Shown: one piece after another, positions 10,873 to 20,959 of the stretch
Position numbering within the stretch: position 1 is the stretch's first letter
Layout of the letters: each line of letters starts with the position of its first letter
NCBI GenBank assembly: GCA_039566865.1
Contig: CM076944.1
Span: 15,770,501-15,834,500 of the forward strand
DNA: 64,000 nt
Source: Aurelia coerulea
Taxonomy: Eukaryota > Cnidaria > Scyphozoa > Semaeostomeae > Ulmaridae
Direction: 5' to 3'
Made by a program: the position numbers and the translations under genes
Notes under the pieces: model-generated
The model's database searches: none
What the model saw: the letters and a program-made list of their open reading frames with translations, nothing else
Told to the model about the DNA's origin: nothing

Positions 10873-12561
10873 ATGGTCAATAATCCCAAGCTTGGAAGAT
10901 TTTACTTGCTGCCAAAGATCCACAAAAGGCTAAATAGTGTTCCCGGAAGGCCTGTCATTTCTAACTCTGGTTTTTACACAGAGAACGTTTCGGAATTTTT
11001 GGATTACCATTTACAACCCCTTGCTAAAAGTGTCCGTTCATACATTAAAGACACGAACCACTTTTTGCAAAAAATTGCGTCATTAGACGGGCTTCCAGAG
11101 GACGCTATTCTTTGTACCATTGATGTTGTTGGGCTTTACCCAAGTATACCGCATGACGAGGGATTGAAAGCTCTACGTGACATTTTAAACTCTAGAAATA
11201 ATCAGTCTGTTTCTACGGAATCCCTTGTAGAACTTGCAGAGGTAGTACTTAAGAATAACTTTTTTGAGTTTAATGGGGCGTTTTATCATCAGCTGAGGGG
11301 TACAGCAATAGGCACCAAATGTGCGCCATCATATGCGATTTTGTTCTTAGCAGACCTGGAGGAAAAACTTCTGAGTGGCTCCAGCTGCAAACCTTGGCTG
11401 TGGTGGCGGTACATTGACGACGTTTTCTTAATTTGGACCCATGGGGAAGAGAAGCTTTCGGAATTTGTAGAATACCTCAACACTGCACACCATTCCATTA
11501 AATTTACAGCTGAATGGTCTAAGGAGAGCATCAACTTTCTTGACACTAAGGTCATCAGAAAAGGTAGTAAGTTGGTTACAGATCTCTACACGAAACCGAC
11601 TGATACGCATCAGCTCCTGCATCGTTCCTCTTGTCATCCTTACCACACCAAAAAGGGCATCCCATATGGTCAGGCCCTTCGCATTAGGCGCATTTGTTCT
11701 GAAGACTCATTTTTTAACGAACGGATGGGAAATTTAAAGTCATGGCTTATTGGGCGGCGGTATCAAGAAGGGGAAATCGACAGTCAACTAGACAAAGTTA
11801 GAAGCTTGGATAGAGAAAACCTGTTAAATAGAAATTCCAAGCAGAAGGATGACACGAGGATACCGTTGGTTCTAACTTACCATCCGGCACTTCAGGGGGT
11901 CAGCAATATTTTGCAAAATTGCGCAAATATTCTTCTTATCGATGACGAACATCGCAAACTATTTGCCGGAAAAATTTTCGTTTCATTCAGAAGGGCAAAA
12001 AACCTTAAAGATACTTTGGTTCGCGCTAAATTGCAAACTCAAGATCAGGAGCTGGTGCCAAAGGGAACTTTTAAATGCAATGGTAGGAGATGTCTAATCT
12101 GCCCTATCATCAAAGAGGGCTCCAGTTTTTCTAATGCGAATGATTCGCGATCTTTTAAGAATTTTTCGGGGGCGTACGATTGCAATTCGATAAACGTAGT
12201 TTATATGTTGCAATGTACATGTTGTAACAAAAAGTATGTTGGCAGCACAAAAACTAAATTTCGTCAAAGATTTAATGTCTACAAATCATATTTTCGGACG
12301 TACAAACAGAAACGCAATACTGGTGCTCTTGATACGGGAAAGGCAGTCCCACAGGCAAGTTTTTTCGCTCATTTTTTCGAGGAAGGCCATCAGGGTGACT
12401 TCTCCGTCGTTATTCGTATCATTGACGGAGCACAGGATGTGTACTCGCTTCGTAGGAAAGAGCTCTTTTGGCAATACAAATTGGGTTTGTTTGCACCAAA
12501 TGGCCTAAACGAGAGGGCGGCTGATGTTGAGCTGGATATGTTTGCTTGTGGCACTGCCTAG
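10873..12561 (+). CDS. PLE-2 reverse transcriptase plus GIY-YIG endonuclease (N-terminally truncated)
   Basis: 562 residues from the first ATG, but the frame is open upstream to the inversion junction, so this start is arbitrary and the natural N-terminus (a few hundred residues) is lost. RT: YLLPKIHK (11-18), RPVIS (26-30), motif A CTIDVVGLYPSI with D84, motif B RGTAIGTKCAP (142-152), motif C YIDDVFLIW with D182-D183, then TDLYTKPTDTH. Endonuclease: FKCNGRRCLICP zinc ligands (400-411), VVYMLQC and CCNKKYVGST (443-459) as the GIY and YIG strands, and R465 as the likely catalytic arginine. Both domains act on DNA in the nucleus: the endonuclease nicks the target and the RT copies the element RNA there. 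No stops or frameshifts are visible. Penelope family membership is secure; the subfamily is not. Confidence 0.85.
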   Translation: MVNNPKLGRFYLLPKIHKRLNSVPGRPVISNSGFYTENVSEFLDYHLQPLAKSVRSYIKDTNHFLQKIASLDGLPEDAILCTIDVVGLYPSIPHDEGLKALRDILNSRNNQSVSTESLVELAEVVLKNNFFEFNGAFYHQLRGTAIGTKCAPSYAILFLADLEEKLLSGSSCKPWLWWRYIDDVFLIWTHGEEKLSEFVEYLNTAHHSIKFTAEWSKESINFLDTKVIRKGSKLVTDLYTKPTDTHQLLHRSSCHPYHTKKGIPYGQALRIRRICSEDSFFNERMGNLKSWLIGRRYQEGEIDSQLDKVRSLDRENLLNRNSKQKDDTRIPLVLTYHPALQGVSNILQNCANILLIDDEHRKLFAGKIFVSFRRAKNLKDTLVRAKLQTQDQELVPKGTFKCNGRRCLICPIIKEGSSFSNANDSRSFKNFSGAYDCNSINVVYMLQCTCCNKKYVGSTKTKFRQRFNVYKSYFRTYKQKRNTGALDTGKAVPQASFFAHFFEEGHQGDFSVVIRIIDGAQDVYSLRRKELFWQYKLGLFAPNGLNERAADVELDMFACGTA

Positions 12562-13057
12562 TTCTCATATCATTGCATTGAAAACCTTGGGCAACACAAT
12601 GGCAGGGATGTCGGCTTGTTGACTTCGTGTATAATTACACGTAGTGGTGGGGTGGAATTCCCTATCGAGCTATCCTGGATTTAGCAATTTAAGCAAATCT
12701 TTGGAGGGTCAATGGCCAATATCCCTTGCCTGTTGTCTCGGGTTGTAAAAGTTGTTGTCGCGAAGAGCTTTCAGTCCCTTGTCTATAAGATTTAGAGATC
12801 GCTTCTTTCTATTCAAATCCAAAAAAGGGGGAAAACATCTTCGAGTAAGGTCATTGGGGAGTTTTGTAGAAAGAAATTCATGCCTTGTTTTTTTGCGGCT
12901 TTGTCTATATGTAATATAAAAACATTGTTTTATGTTGATCTTGTTGATAGTATTCTAAAATAATATTCTTTTCTTTTCTTTTATTTGTCTAGGGTATAGA
13001 AACTATTTTTATGTAAATTTTAGTATAAATACTTGGCTGTCTAGGATTGTAAATACA

Positions 13058-13084
13058 CTGAAGAAGATTTTATATCGAAACGTC
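13058..13084 (+). ncRNA. Hammerhead-like motif, right arm of PLE-2
   Basis: CTGAAGA, then GAT...ATC, then GAAAC-GTC. The same layout is seen at 2555 in PLE-1, though stem II is weak and there is an extra A. It lies about 500 bases after the PLE-2 stop codon, in the position of a pseudo-LTR. Confidence 0.3.
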
Positions 13085-13108
13085 TGCCCTGAAACAGTTG
13101 TGTTTTTA

Positions 13109-13110
13109 TA

Positions 13111-13147
<37 letters not shown>
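13109..13147 (+). repeat. (TAA)n microsatellite, 5' border of Dong-like element 2
   Basis: About twelve TAA/TAG units lie between the PLE-2 right arm and the first codons of the second Dong-like element. Confidence 0.9.
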
Positions 13148-13149
<2 letters not shown>

Positions 13150-14268
13150 GGCATTGCAACATGGGCAGTAGCTATCTTCAGATATGGGGCTGGAATACTG
13201 GACTGGAAAGGAAGTGAACTGAAAAGCTTAGGCAGAACAACAAGAAAGACGATGACAATGTATGGTGCGTTTCATCCTAAGAGTGATGTGGACAGACTGT
13301 ACTTGAAGAGGCATGACGGAGGCAGAGGTTTGATAGGCATAGAACATTGTGTTAGAGGAGAGGAAAATAGCTTAGGCTTGTATGTATTGAATTCTGCAGA
13401 AAAGTTAATTCAGGGGGTTTGTACATCAGGGACGATTGAGACAGAAAGTACCATCAGTAAGAGTGAATTCAAACGAAAGAAGGCTCAGGAGCTTAAAGAC
13501 AAGTGGAAGGGGAAAAGGATGTATGGCCAGTTCATCAGGGAAATGCCGGAGAAGGTAGACATGGAAAAAACCTGGAATTGGTTAGTCAGAAGCGATTTAA
13601 AAGTTGAAACGGAGGAGTTGTTATGTGCTGCACAGGAACAGGCGATCAGAACAAATTATGTAAAACACCACATTGATAAGAGTATTGACAATCCTCTTTG
13701 TAGGATGTGTGGAAAGAAAGGAGAAAGTGTGCAACACATAATAAGTGAATGTGAGAAATTAGCTCAGAAAGAATACAAGAGACGCCATGATAATGTAGCA
13801 AAGAAAATTCATTAGGAACTGTGGAAGAAAAATGCATTAGAACATAAGGAAAGATGGTATGAACATAACCTAGAAGGAGCGGTAGAGAATGAAAGTGTAA
13901 AACTGTTGTGGGATATAAATATACAATGCGATAATGTGATAGAGGCAAGGAGGCCAGACATTGTTATAATTGATAAAAAGGAAAAAAGCTGTATAACTGT
14001 GGATATTGCAGTACCCGCCGATGGAAGAGTACACGAAAAGGAAAGAGAAAAGGTGGAGAAATACCAGGACTTGCGAAGGGAAATTGGAAGACTGTGGCAA
14101 TTGAGAAAGGTGCAGGTTGTTCCTGTGGTTGTAGGTACCCTTGGAAGTGTGACAATAGAATTTGACAAGTGGATTGAGAAGTTGGGGATACCGGGTGATG
14201 TCGGAGCTGCACAAAAGACTGCCTTGTTAGGAACTGCAAGGATCCTGAGGAAGGTGCTAGAGATGTAA
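13148..14268 (+). pseudogene. Dong-like element 2 C-terminal polyprotein with one nonsense codon
   Basis: The frame runs from the TAA repeat to TAA at 14266. It opens with the post-RT linker (RYGAGILDWKG, TTRKTMTMYGAFHP, KRHDGGRGLIGIE). The knuckle is CRMCGKKGESVQHIISEC near 13705, followed by YKRRHD. The endonuclease is RPDIVIIDK near 13952, TVDIAVP near 13998 and EKYQDLRREI near 14058. The end is LLGTARILRKVLEM. An in-frame TAG at 13813-13815 splits the frame after KKIH; element 1 has Trp at this place (VHW), so a TGG-to-TAG change is likely. Otherwise it is open. The catalytic PD...D...K pattern is retained. Confidence 0.75.
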
Positions 14269-14366
14269 GAGAGAGATTTCCTGTTATCCCTTGGTCATTT
14301 GTTATGACCCGCCTAACAGGAGAAATGACGGCAATTCCAACAGCCAGAGCGTAAGCTGAAACAATG
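13148..14366 (+). mobile_element. Dong/R4-like non-LTR retrotransposon 2, 5'-truncated
   Basis: A longer copy of the same clade as element 1 but a different subfamily. It starts inside the RT thumb/linker region directly after a TAA run, contains the zinc knuckle and restriction-like endonuclease, and ends with a 3' tail of about 95 bases and ACAATAATAATTG at 14366-14380. TAA-type sequence on both sides matches element 1. Confidence 0.75.
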
Positions 14367-14380
14367 ACAATAATAATTGC

Positions 14381-14576
14381 AGCGCAGCGGTAGCGGAGCT
14401 GCGATTTAAATGAAACTTACTTCCAAAAACACGGGTGCCTATATATGTGAACAAAGGAGTAGAGAGCCATGACTCTTATTAGGCCTTTGTTTTCCGCATC
14501 GGTGTGTGTGAACAAAGGAGCGCAGAAAGCCATGACTCTTAGGCCTTTTTTTTCCACATCGGTTAGCTAACTCCAA
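14381..14576 (+). repeat. Tandem duplication of about 65 bp
   Basis: The phrase TGTGAACAAAGGAG, then AGCCATGACTCTT, AGGCCTTT and CACATCGGT/CGCATCGGT occurs twice, starting near 14447 and 14508. No coding potential. Confidence 0.6.
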
Positions 14577-15339
14577 CATAGGTCCACAAGTGTTCATGTA
14601 ACCCCTTTGCCATCACCTAGGATTGAAAAATTACGGCGATTTGAATGTTTGTCTTTGGTATTTTTTCAAACAGGTAGTGGCATCCTGCTCGCCCTCCCCC
14701 CCAAAATTAGTTTTTTAGCAAAATTATCAAAAATATACACATTTCCATGAATAATTCTTCCGAAATTTCCGAAATTTGCGCTTTACTTCGCCTTGACTTG
14801 CGAATTTGCGACACCTAAAAACTCTGTCCTTCTTCCGTGTATGGTAACTTATGCCTCTCTCTGGTCTGGACCCAACATAACAGGAAAAGGCGGGAAAATA
14901 AGTCTTTAACGGTGGCGGTGTCGTCATGTTTTTGTTGGTAAATCATTTATCGTCTCAAATGTTTCTTTAAAAATGGGGAAAGGAAAAGAATAATCTCGTT
15001 TAAATGCAATGCATATTGACTGGAAGAGCTTGACAACAGTTTTATTAAAATCTGAAAGCGCGTCTTAGACTTGGCAACATCTTCTTCAAAGCATTCACAT
15101 CATTGAAAGAAACACTCCATAAACGAATTTTTTGCATTGACTGCCTGATGATATGTCTCAACAAGAGAGAATATACAAGAATCTTGCCAACTAAAATCAA
15201 AAGTCTACCTTTGTATCAAAAGGTTTGTTGGAGTTGTAAAAACAAAATATATTTCACAGATAACAATTACCAACAATTGCATTACTGTACATGTATTCTT
15301 TTTGTAAGAAGCTGCTTTTAAGAAACGCAAGCCTCAAAT

Positions 15340-15990
15340 CGCCAAATATTATTAGAAACTGTTGTACACATACTTTTTTATAAGAAACTAAGAATTGGGT
15401 CAGTGCTGAAAGCTCCTTAAAAGAATTTCAGTACTCTGAGTTTGTTAGAGGTTCCATAACAATCTTCAAACATTTCAAAACAAGGTTTTTGAAGCCTTTC
15501 CAATGCTAAGCATTACAGGAAACAAGTGAAAATAAAATAAAGATATGTCAAGGATTTCCTTAATCTTTATGAAAATAGATTGTTTCTTAAGTTATATTTT
15601 CCCAGTGCTGGAGTTTTGCAATTTTTTAGCGATCTGAGAGTTGAGTTTTTTACCCATTCTAATAAAAAATACGTGTTCTGGGAAGAAACTATTTATTATG
15701 ATAGAGGAAGTCCTTGGGATATTTTACTTTATTTTCACTTGGTTATTGTATCATGTTGCTCGGAAGGGGCTCGGAAGGTACTTGAGAAAAGTCTAAATAA
15801 ACATTAGAAAGGCTACAAAAACATTGTCTCGAAATGTTCACGGGGCACAGGTAGTAAACATGAAGATTGTTATATGTCTAAACATTGGAAAGGCTTCAAA
15901 AACCTTTGTTTTGAAATGTTCACGGGGGCACAGGTAAACTTTGAGTAGCTACTCAAAATCTGATAATCTTAAGAAACATTTATTACTTTC
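15340..15990 (+). repeat. Interspersed repeat R1, copy A
   Basis: Diagnostic phrases are AAGAAACTAAGAATT, AACATTGGAAAGGCTTCAAA, GAAATGTTCACGGGG, GGCACAGGTAGTAAACATGA and TCAAAATCTGATAATCTTAA. The block with AACATT...GGCACAGGT is duplicated inside this copy (15805 and 15880). The same phrases occur at 46260-46855 and 47095-47470. Open frames here are incidental. Confidence 0.6.
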
Positions 15991-16399
15991 ACAACTGGCC
16001 CAAATTTTTACAACAAACTTGACCCCAGTTCTTCCCGGGGTAAAAGTTTCTCCAAGATTTCTTAATTTTATACAAAATTGAATTTACAATTTCACACAGC
16101 ACATGCGGCTTCTTTCTTGTAAAAATTGAGCGGAAATCGTTGTCAAAATCGTCTTTTGATAAGAATTTAAAAATTTGAACTGCCCTCATTGCAAGACGAA
16201 GTAGAAGGAAAACTTACTTCATCGTGATCTTGATCGCTCCTGATGCAATACCGTCGTCTTCTTTGAGAATTGTTTGCAATGCTGTCAGGGTTTCACTCAC
16301 ACTCCATCCCAAGCGCGGGAATTAAAAATATTGGCAGTTGTTTCGATACTTTGCTTCAACTTCAATGGTAATCGACAATCTTCTTATAGAATTGTGAAC
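15991..16399. other. Unassigned interior of the 2.2-kb inverted-end element
   Basis: AT-rich; no repeat or coding signal recognised. Confidence 0.3.
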
Positions 16400-16961
16400 A
16401 AACATTTGAGACGATAAATGATTTTACCAACAAAAACATGACGACACCGCCACCGTTTAAGACTTATTTTCCCGCCTTTTCCTGTTATGTTGGGTCCAGA
16501 CCAGAGAGAGGCATAAGTTGTCATCCAGGGAAGGACAGGGTTTGGAGGTGTCGCAAATTCGCAAGTCAAGGCGAAGTAAAGCGCAAATTTCGGAAATTTC
16601 GGAAGAATTATTCATGGAAATATGTATATGTTTGATAATTTTGCTAAAAAACTAATTTTTGGGGGGAGGGCGAGCAGGATGCCGCTACCTGTTTGAAAAA
16701 ATACCAAAAACAAACATTCAAATCGCCGTAATTTTTCAACGTTATGTGATGGCAAAGGGGGTTACATGAACACTTGTGGTCCTATGTATAAGCATCCTTT
16801 TCCTATTGAAATTTTCAAAAAATTCGATTTATTCGAGCGTGCAATATTTTTTTAATGGGGGTTACCCAAAAACGGCCTAAATCTAGCTGCGAAACGCGGA
16901 AGTAATGAAATGACGGCACCTGATTGGTCAATTTTAGGAGAAAACGCAATCTGATCAGAGG

Positions 16962-17067
16962 ATGAGTCAGCGTCCCAGGGGAACTACGGACAAAAGAAAA
17001 GATTTGGAGGCTATGCTGGCTACATTGCACTGCAAGTTGAGAAGAAGAAGGGACTTCACACACTTAG
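16962..17067 (+). CDS. Possible first coding exon (weak)
   Basis: ATG at 16962 opens a basic stretch (MSQRPRGTTDKRKDLEAM, then RRRRDFTHL) ending at a good donor, TTAG|GTATGT, at 17067/17068. A GATTGGTCAAT (inverted CCAAT box) lies about 40 bases upstream. I do not recognise the peptide and found no partner exon. It could be a real first exon or chance. Confidence 0.2.
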
Positions 17068-17257
17068 GTATGTATCAAAATTTGCCTCTATATCATTGCA
17101 AATATGAGAGACTTTCTTTTTATTCTCTCTGTTGTTTTGATAATTCATAGAATTGGTTGTCCAGCTGAAATGTTTCAGAGACGGGAAGCTGCACTGCAGC
17201 GGGCCTCGGCGTAGTTGGCGCTGCTTGTAGGTAACGATAGTAAAAAATGCAATACAG

Positions 17258-18244
17258 ATGGTGTACAGTTATCTAGCAGGTAGAAGGCAACGAGTCAAAA
17301 TAAATGGTTCATTCAGCTCTTGGAAAGAAATGAAATTAGGTGTTCCCCAAGGATCAGTTCTGGGGCCTCTCCTCTTTAATATATTTATCAATGATATTTT
17401 CCTTTTGTTGAATGAGACTGAAATCTGTAATTATGCAGACGATACGACAATTTACTGTTCTCATCAAGAGTTACGGGAAGTTATTTTAAGGCTAGAAAAG
17501 GATACTACTGAACTAAGCAAATGGTTTGAACAAAACTGTATGAAATTAAACGAGGAGAAATGCCATCTCCTTGTACTTGGCGAGAAAGAAACTGAAATGT
17601 CAATAAAAGTTGGTTCCTCTGTCATTAAAGAGAGTAAAGAAGAAAAATTGCTGGGCGTTGTAATTGACCAAAAGCTAAATTTTAAGCAACACGTGAAAAT
17701 GGTGTGCACAAAAGCAAGCCAGAAGCTACATGCTCTTGCAAGGGCCTCAACGTATATGCCAGAAGAAAAAATTAAGATTGTCATGAGGGCTTTCGTAATG
17801 TCACAGTTTAGCTACTGTCCATTGATATGGATGTTTCACGATAGACGAGTTAACGCAAAAATTAACTCTATTCACGAAAGAGCATTGCGAATAGCGTATC
17901 ATGATCGGACCTCCAGTTTTGAAGAACTGTTAATTACAGACCATTCAGTCTCCATTCATCAACGAAATCTACAGTTGCTTGTCACTGAAATTTACCGAAC
18001 AAGAATGTATTTAAATCCTTGTTTTATGAGAGAAATTTTCGCGGAGAGAGAAATACATTACAACTTAAGAGTTACGAGCAACATCTATGCACGCAAACCT
18101 AGGACTACAGCCTATGGGCTAGAAACTGTGAGCTTCCTGGGGCAAAATCTCTGGCGAGATTTGCCATTGCATATAAAAAAGTCCCGATCTGTAGGGAATT
18201 TTAAAAGGGAAATTAAGTTTTGGAATTTTTTCATGCAACTGTAG
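17258..18244 (+). pseudogene. 5'-truncated jockey/CR1-like reverse transcriptase
   Basis: 328 codons of the C-terminal half of a LINE RT. They contain GVPQGSVLGPLLFNIFIND (motif B), NYADDTTIYC (motif C, catalytic DD intact), the LGVVIDQKLNF region, the thumb (FVMSQFSYCPLIWMFH) and a C-terminal domain ending FWNFFMQL. The endonuclease, motif A and the N-terminal RT are missing; ATG 17258 is simply the first Met after truncation. The tail ends at an ATTATTATTATAATTATT run near 18375-18400, the usual 3' microsatellite of such elements. The frame itself is uninterrupted, so the copy is fairly young. Confidence 0.8.
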
Positions 18245-18400
18245 ATTATGTAAGGATTTTATTGTAAATTTAGGTTATATTTAGGTTGATTATAATTATT
18301 ACACATCTTTTGTATCGATAATGGTTGGCATTAATTAGCCTAGTGCTATATACCACGCCAACCTTAAAGAAATTAATTATTATTATAATTATTATAGTAA
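18245..18400 (+). repeat. 3' tail of the truncated LINE, ending in ATT repeats
   Basis: About 130 bases of untranslated tail, then ATTATTATTATAATTATT. No coding. Confidence 0.6.
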
Positions 18401-18694
18401 AAGGGTACGGTGTGTTTAAGAATAAAATCTCTTCATATTCCCTTCGAGATCACAACAAACTTCTGGAACAACTCGGATAATTCGACACTTCCACTTCTAC
18501 GTTCTCTTATCTTAGACGGGGATAATGTCTTTACTGACACCGGTTATTATTTATACAATAAAAGAATTATCGTGGTTAGGCCAAGTAACATCTACATTTA
18601 AAATGTAAAAAAAATGATATCTTCATGACACAATATGTCGTTCAGAATCTTTTACATTAAATATGCCCTTATAGTGGGGGAGCTTATTACATGC
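18401..18694. other. Unassigned sequence
   Basis: No recognisable feature; a short open frame at 18410-18601 has no familiar motif. Confidence 0.3.
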
Positions 18695-18695
18695 A

Positions 18696-19290
18696 TCGTG
18701 CAAAATGTGATACCAGCATGAAATTTGGTGGAGATGGGCAGTTTGATACTCTGAAAAAGATGGGATGTGGACACAAGCTGAAAAATGCCCCCTTGTACTA
18801 TTTTTAGACTGGGGTACTAGGCTCCAGGCCTCTAAAATGGAAATCGTAATAATTTTGTTGCAAATTATGATACCAGCATGAAACTTGGTGGAGATGGGCA
18901 ATTTGATACGCTGAAAAAGATGGGATGTGGACACAAGCTGAAAAATGCCCCCTAGTGCTATTTTTAGACTTGGGTACTAGGATCCAGGCCTCTAAAATGG
19001 AAATCGTAATCATTTTGCGATACCACCATGAAATTTGGTGGAGATGGGCAGTTTGATACGCTGAAAAAAATGGGATGTAGACACAAGCTGAAAAATGCTC
19101 TCCTTGTGCTATTCTTAGTCTGGGGTGGTACTCTGTTCCAGTCTTCAAAAAAGACTGTCGTAAGAATTTTGCTGCTAATTGTGATACCAGCATGACATTT
19201 GGTAGGGATGGGCAGTTTTGATACGCTGAAAAAAAAAATGGAATGTGGACACAAGTGTAAAAATGACCCCAAATTTTCTTTTTAGACTTG
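18696..19290 (-). repeat. Left array of 160-bp satellite (about 4 units)
   Basis: The unit marker GATACCAGCATGAAA starts at 18709, 18869, 19019 (one base changed) and 19183. Spacings are 160, 150 and 164. Other constant words are GAGATGGGCAGTTTGATAC, GATGGGATGTGGACACAAGC and GAAAAATGCCCCC. The innermost unit is the most diverged. Confidence 0.9.
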
Positions 19291-20959
19291 CTTATTTGGT
19301 CCAGTACTTCTAGCTGAAATTTGAAATTGATGTTGCTAAACTAGCTGATCGCCAAAATGATTTTACTGCATGCTGCTGTTGAGCGGTGTGATCCATCTAT
19401 TTATCTAGTGGGGTAGTGGGGTGACCCTATCTTCACTCCTGATTTTCTGCCATCATTGACGCACCATGCTAAGTTGTTAGTAGACACACTTTGCACACTT
19501 ACATCTACACTTACAATTCAATGGACAGTTAAAAAACGAGCCATGCAAATCTTCATGCAGACAAAAATAGCTAAAAAGACAAGAAGAACCAATGCAAATA
19601 ACGCAAATGGTTTGTTCATACTTTATACACAGCCTGTAGTTCGTTGATTAATTTGATGGTACCTTTTCCCCCAAACCTCGCATAAAACCAACGTAGGCAA
19701 TTCCCTTTCCCCAACCACCTATGCTTTCCCTTTCCAGTGCTTCATGTACAATTCGCTCTCCATCCCATCATTCATAAATAATTTTTCATAACACGACATA
19801 AACTGATACAACCAATAATTACAACTACAAGACCTAAATTCAGCACAATATCCAATATCTCAATCTAAACTCAATTCATCTCCCTTCAAACGCAGCGCAA
19901 CAAAAATCACAACCAAAACTAACTATATATAGCAGCCAACTGACAGTGTCCCACTGGCCAGGGATCACTAAGGGTACCCCCATCCACCTTCGGGGGGCAA
20001 TGTTCCGATCTTAATACCTTAGAAAAATTTACAGGACAACAGCTGAAGATCAAATGATTGTAAAGAATAAGCAACAATATACAAAAACAACAACTAGAAA
20101 GTGATTTTAACAAATGACTCCACCAGTCAAATTGCCTTGCTTAGCACAACCCCCCGCCCTCCAACCGTCACTCAGCATTTCCTTTGGTTAGCTTAGCTCC
20201 TCCCTTAAAAATTGCGAGCCTATTCTCACACCCTACCCTTTACAAACTTGACACAGAAGCTTAACATCACATAAAATACATGACAGAACCTTTAACAACC
20301 AAATTCAAAAAAGGCGTTGGAGTATTCTAGCCCCCCACTCTCATGCCCCATTCCCTATTTCCTCCAAACCACAACATGACACACATTATACCAATCCCAC
20401 CAGGCAACATGATAAGTATAAGAGGCCTCTGTATACGGAGATTCTTGGGGGGGGGCACGTGCCCCCAATGCCCCCCCGGTTCCTACGTCTCTGCCTGTGC
20501 CAAACCTAACTCAGTCCCATTTTTCGCATCCTTCTCAGCGTTTTCACCATGTAGCTTCTTTGATTCTCTTTCAAAACAAACACCAGTACACACAAGAACA
20601 ATAAACCTGATATCGAAGGAAATGTATTCCAGAAAATATAACAAAATAACAACCTAAATTGTGAAGACATTTGGTGAAATCCACCCCCGTCCCTTTACGA
20701 ACCAAGACACTGTAAAACACTGGTAAAACACCCACAAAACATTACCAAAAGGTCCCCTTTCAATTGTGATCCTACAATACAACAAACTCTGCCTCAGTCC
20801 TCGAGAGCACTGCTGGGGGAGCAGCCGGTTGGGTAATACCTCATATATTTCTTACTTAACTTCATTATCGTTCCTTCAAACAAAATAGCCATTTATAGGC
20901 TCACATCTAACTCTTGGGTTTCGGCGCGATATTACGAGGTGGAAAAAGGGGCATGGAAC
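19291..20959. other. Interior between the two satellite arrays
   Basis: AT-rich with low-complexity C-rich patches. Around 20445-20485 there is a G9/C-rich palindrome (GGGGGCACGTGCCCCC). No convincing gene; the open frame at 20343-20657 crosses this palindrome and is not believable. Confidence 0.4.

Larger units (their letters stand above)
9785..13108 (+). mobile_element. PLE-2: palindromic Penelope-like element
   Basis: A 5'-truncated Penelope-like element (about 10840-13108, plus strand) is preceded head-to-head by an inverted fragment of its own 3' end (9785 to about 10838). The two arms are each about 1.05 kb and nearly identical; over 163 shared endonuclease residues I see only about two differences (Tyr/Asp and Cys/Phe). 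Inverted or partial neighbouring copies are typical of Penelope insertions. The right arm ends at 13108, directly at the TAA run of Dong-like element 2. The left arm extends about 30-40 bp further before reaching the TAA run of Dong-like element 1. High arm similarity means a recent event. Confidence 0.85.
14577..16788. mobile_element. 2.2-kb element with about 390-bp inverted ends
   Basis: The left arm (about 14577-14968) and the right arm (about 16400-16788) are reverse complements, from ACATAGGTCCACAAGTGTTC at the left tip to AATGATTTACCAACAAAAAC inside. Both arms give a short matching frame (MTTPPPxKTYFPAFSC, minus at 14927, plus at 16438) that is a by-product of the repeat, although the identity is high enough to look coding. 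The interior holds a copy of repeat R1. No transposase is visible and I found no clear target duplication. It may be a foldback-type DNA transposon or an inverted duplication. Confidence 0.6.

Noticed and set aside
14727..16635. Duplicate small genes MTTPPPxKTYFPAFSC in both arms
   Set aside because: Explained by the inverted ends of one element; no independent coding evidence.
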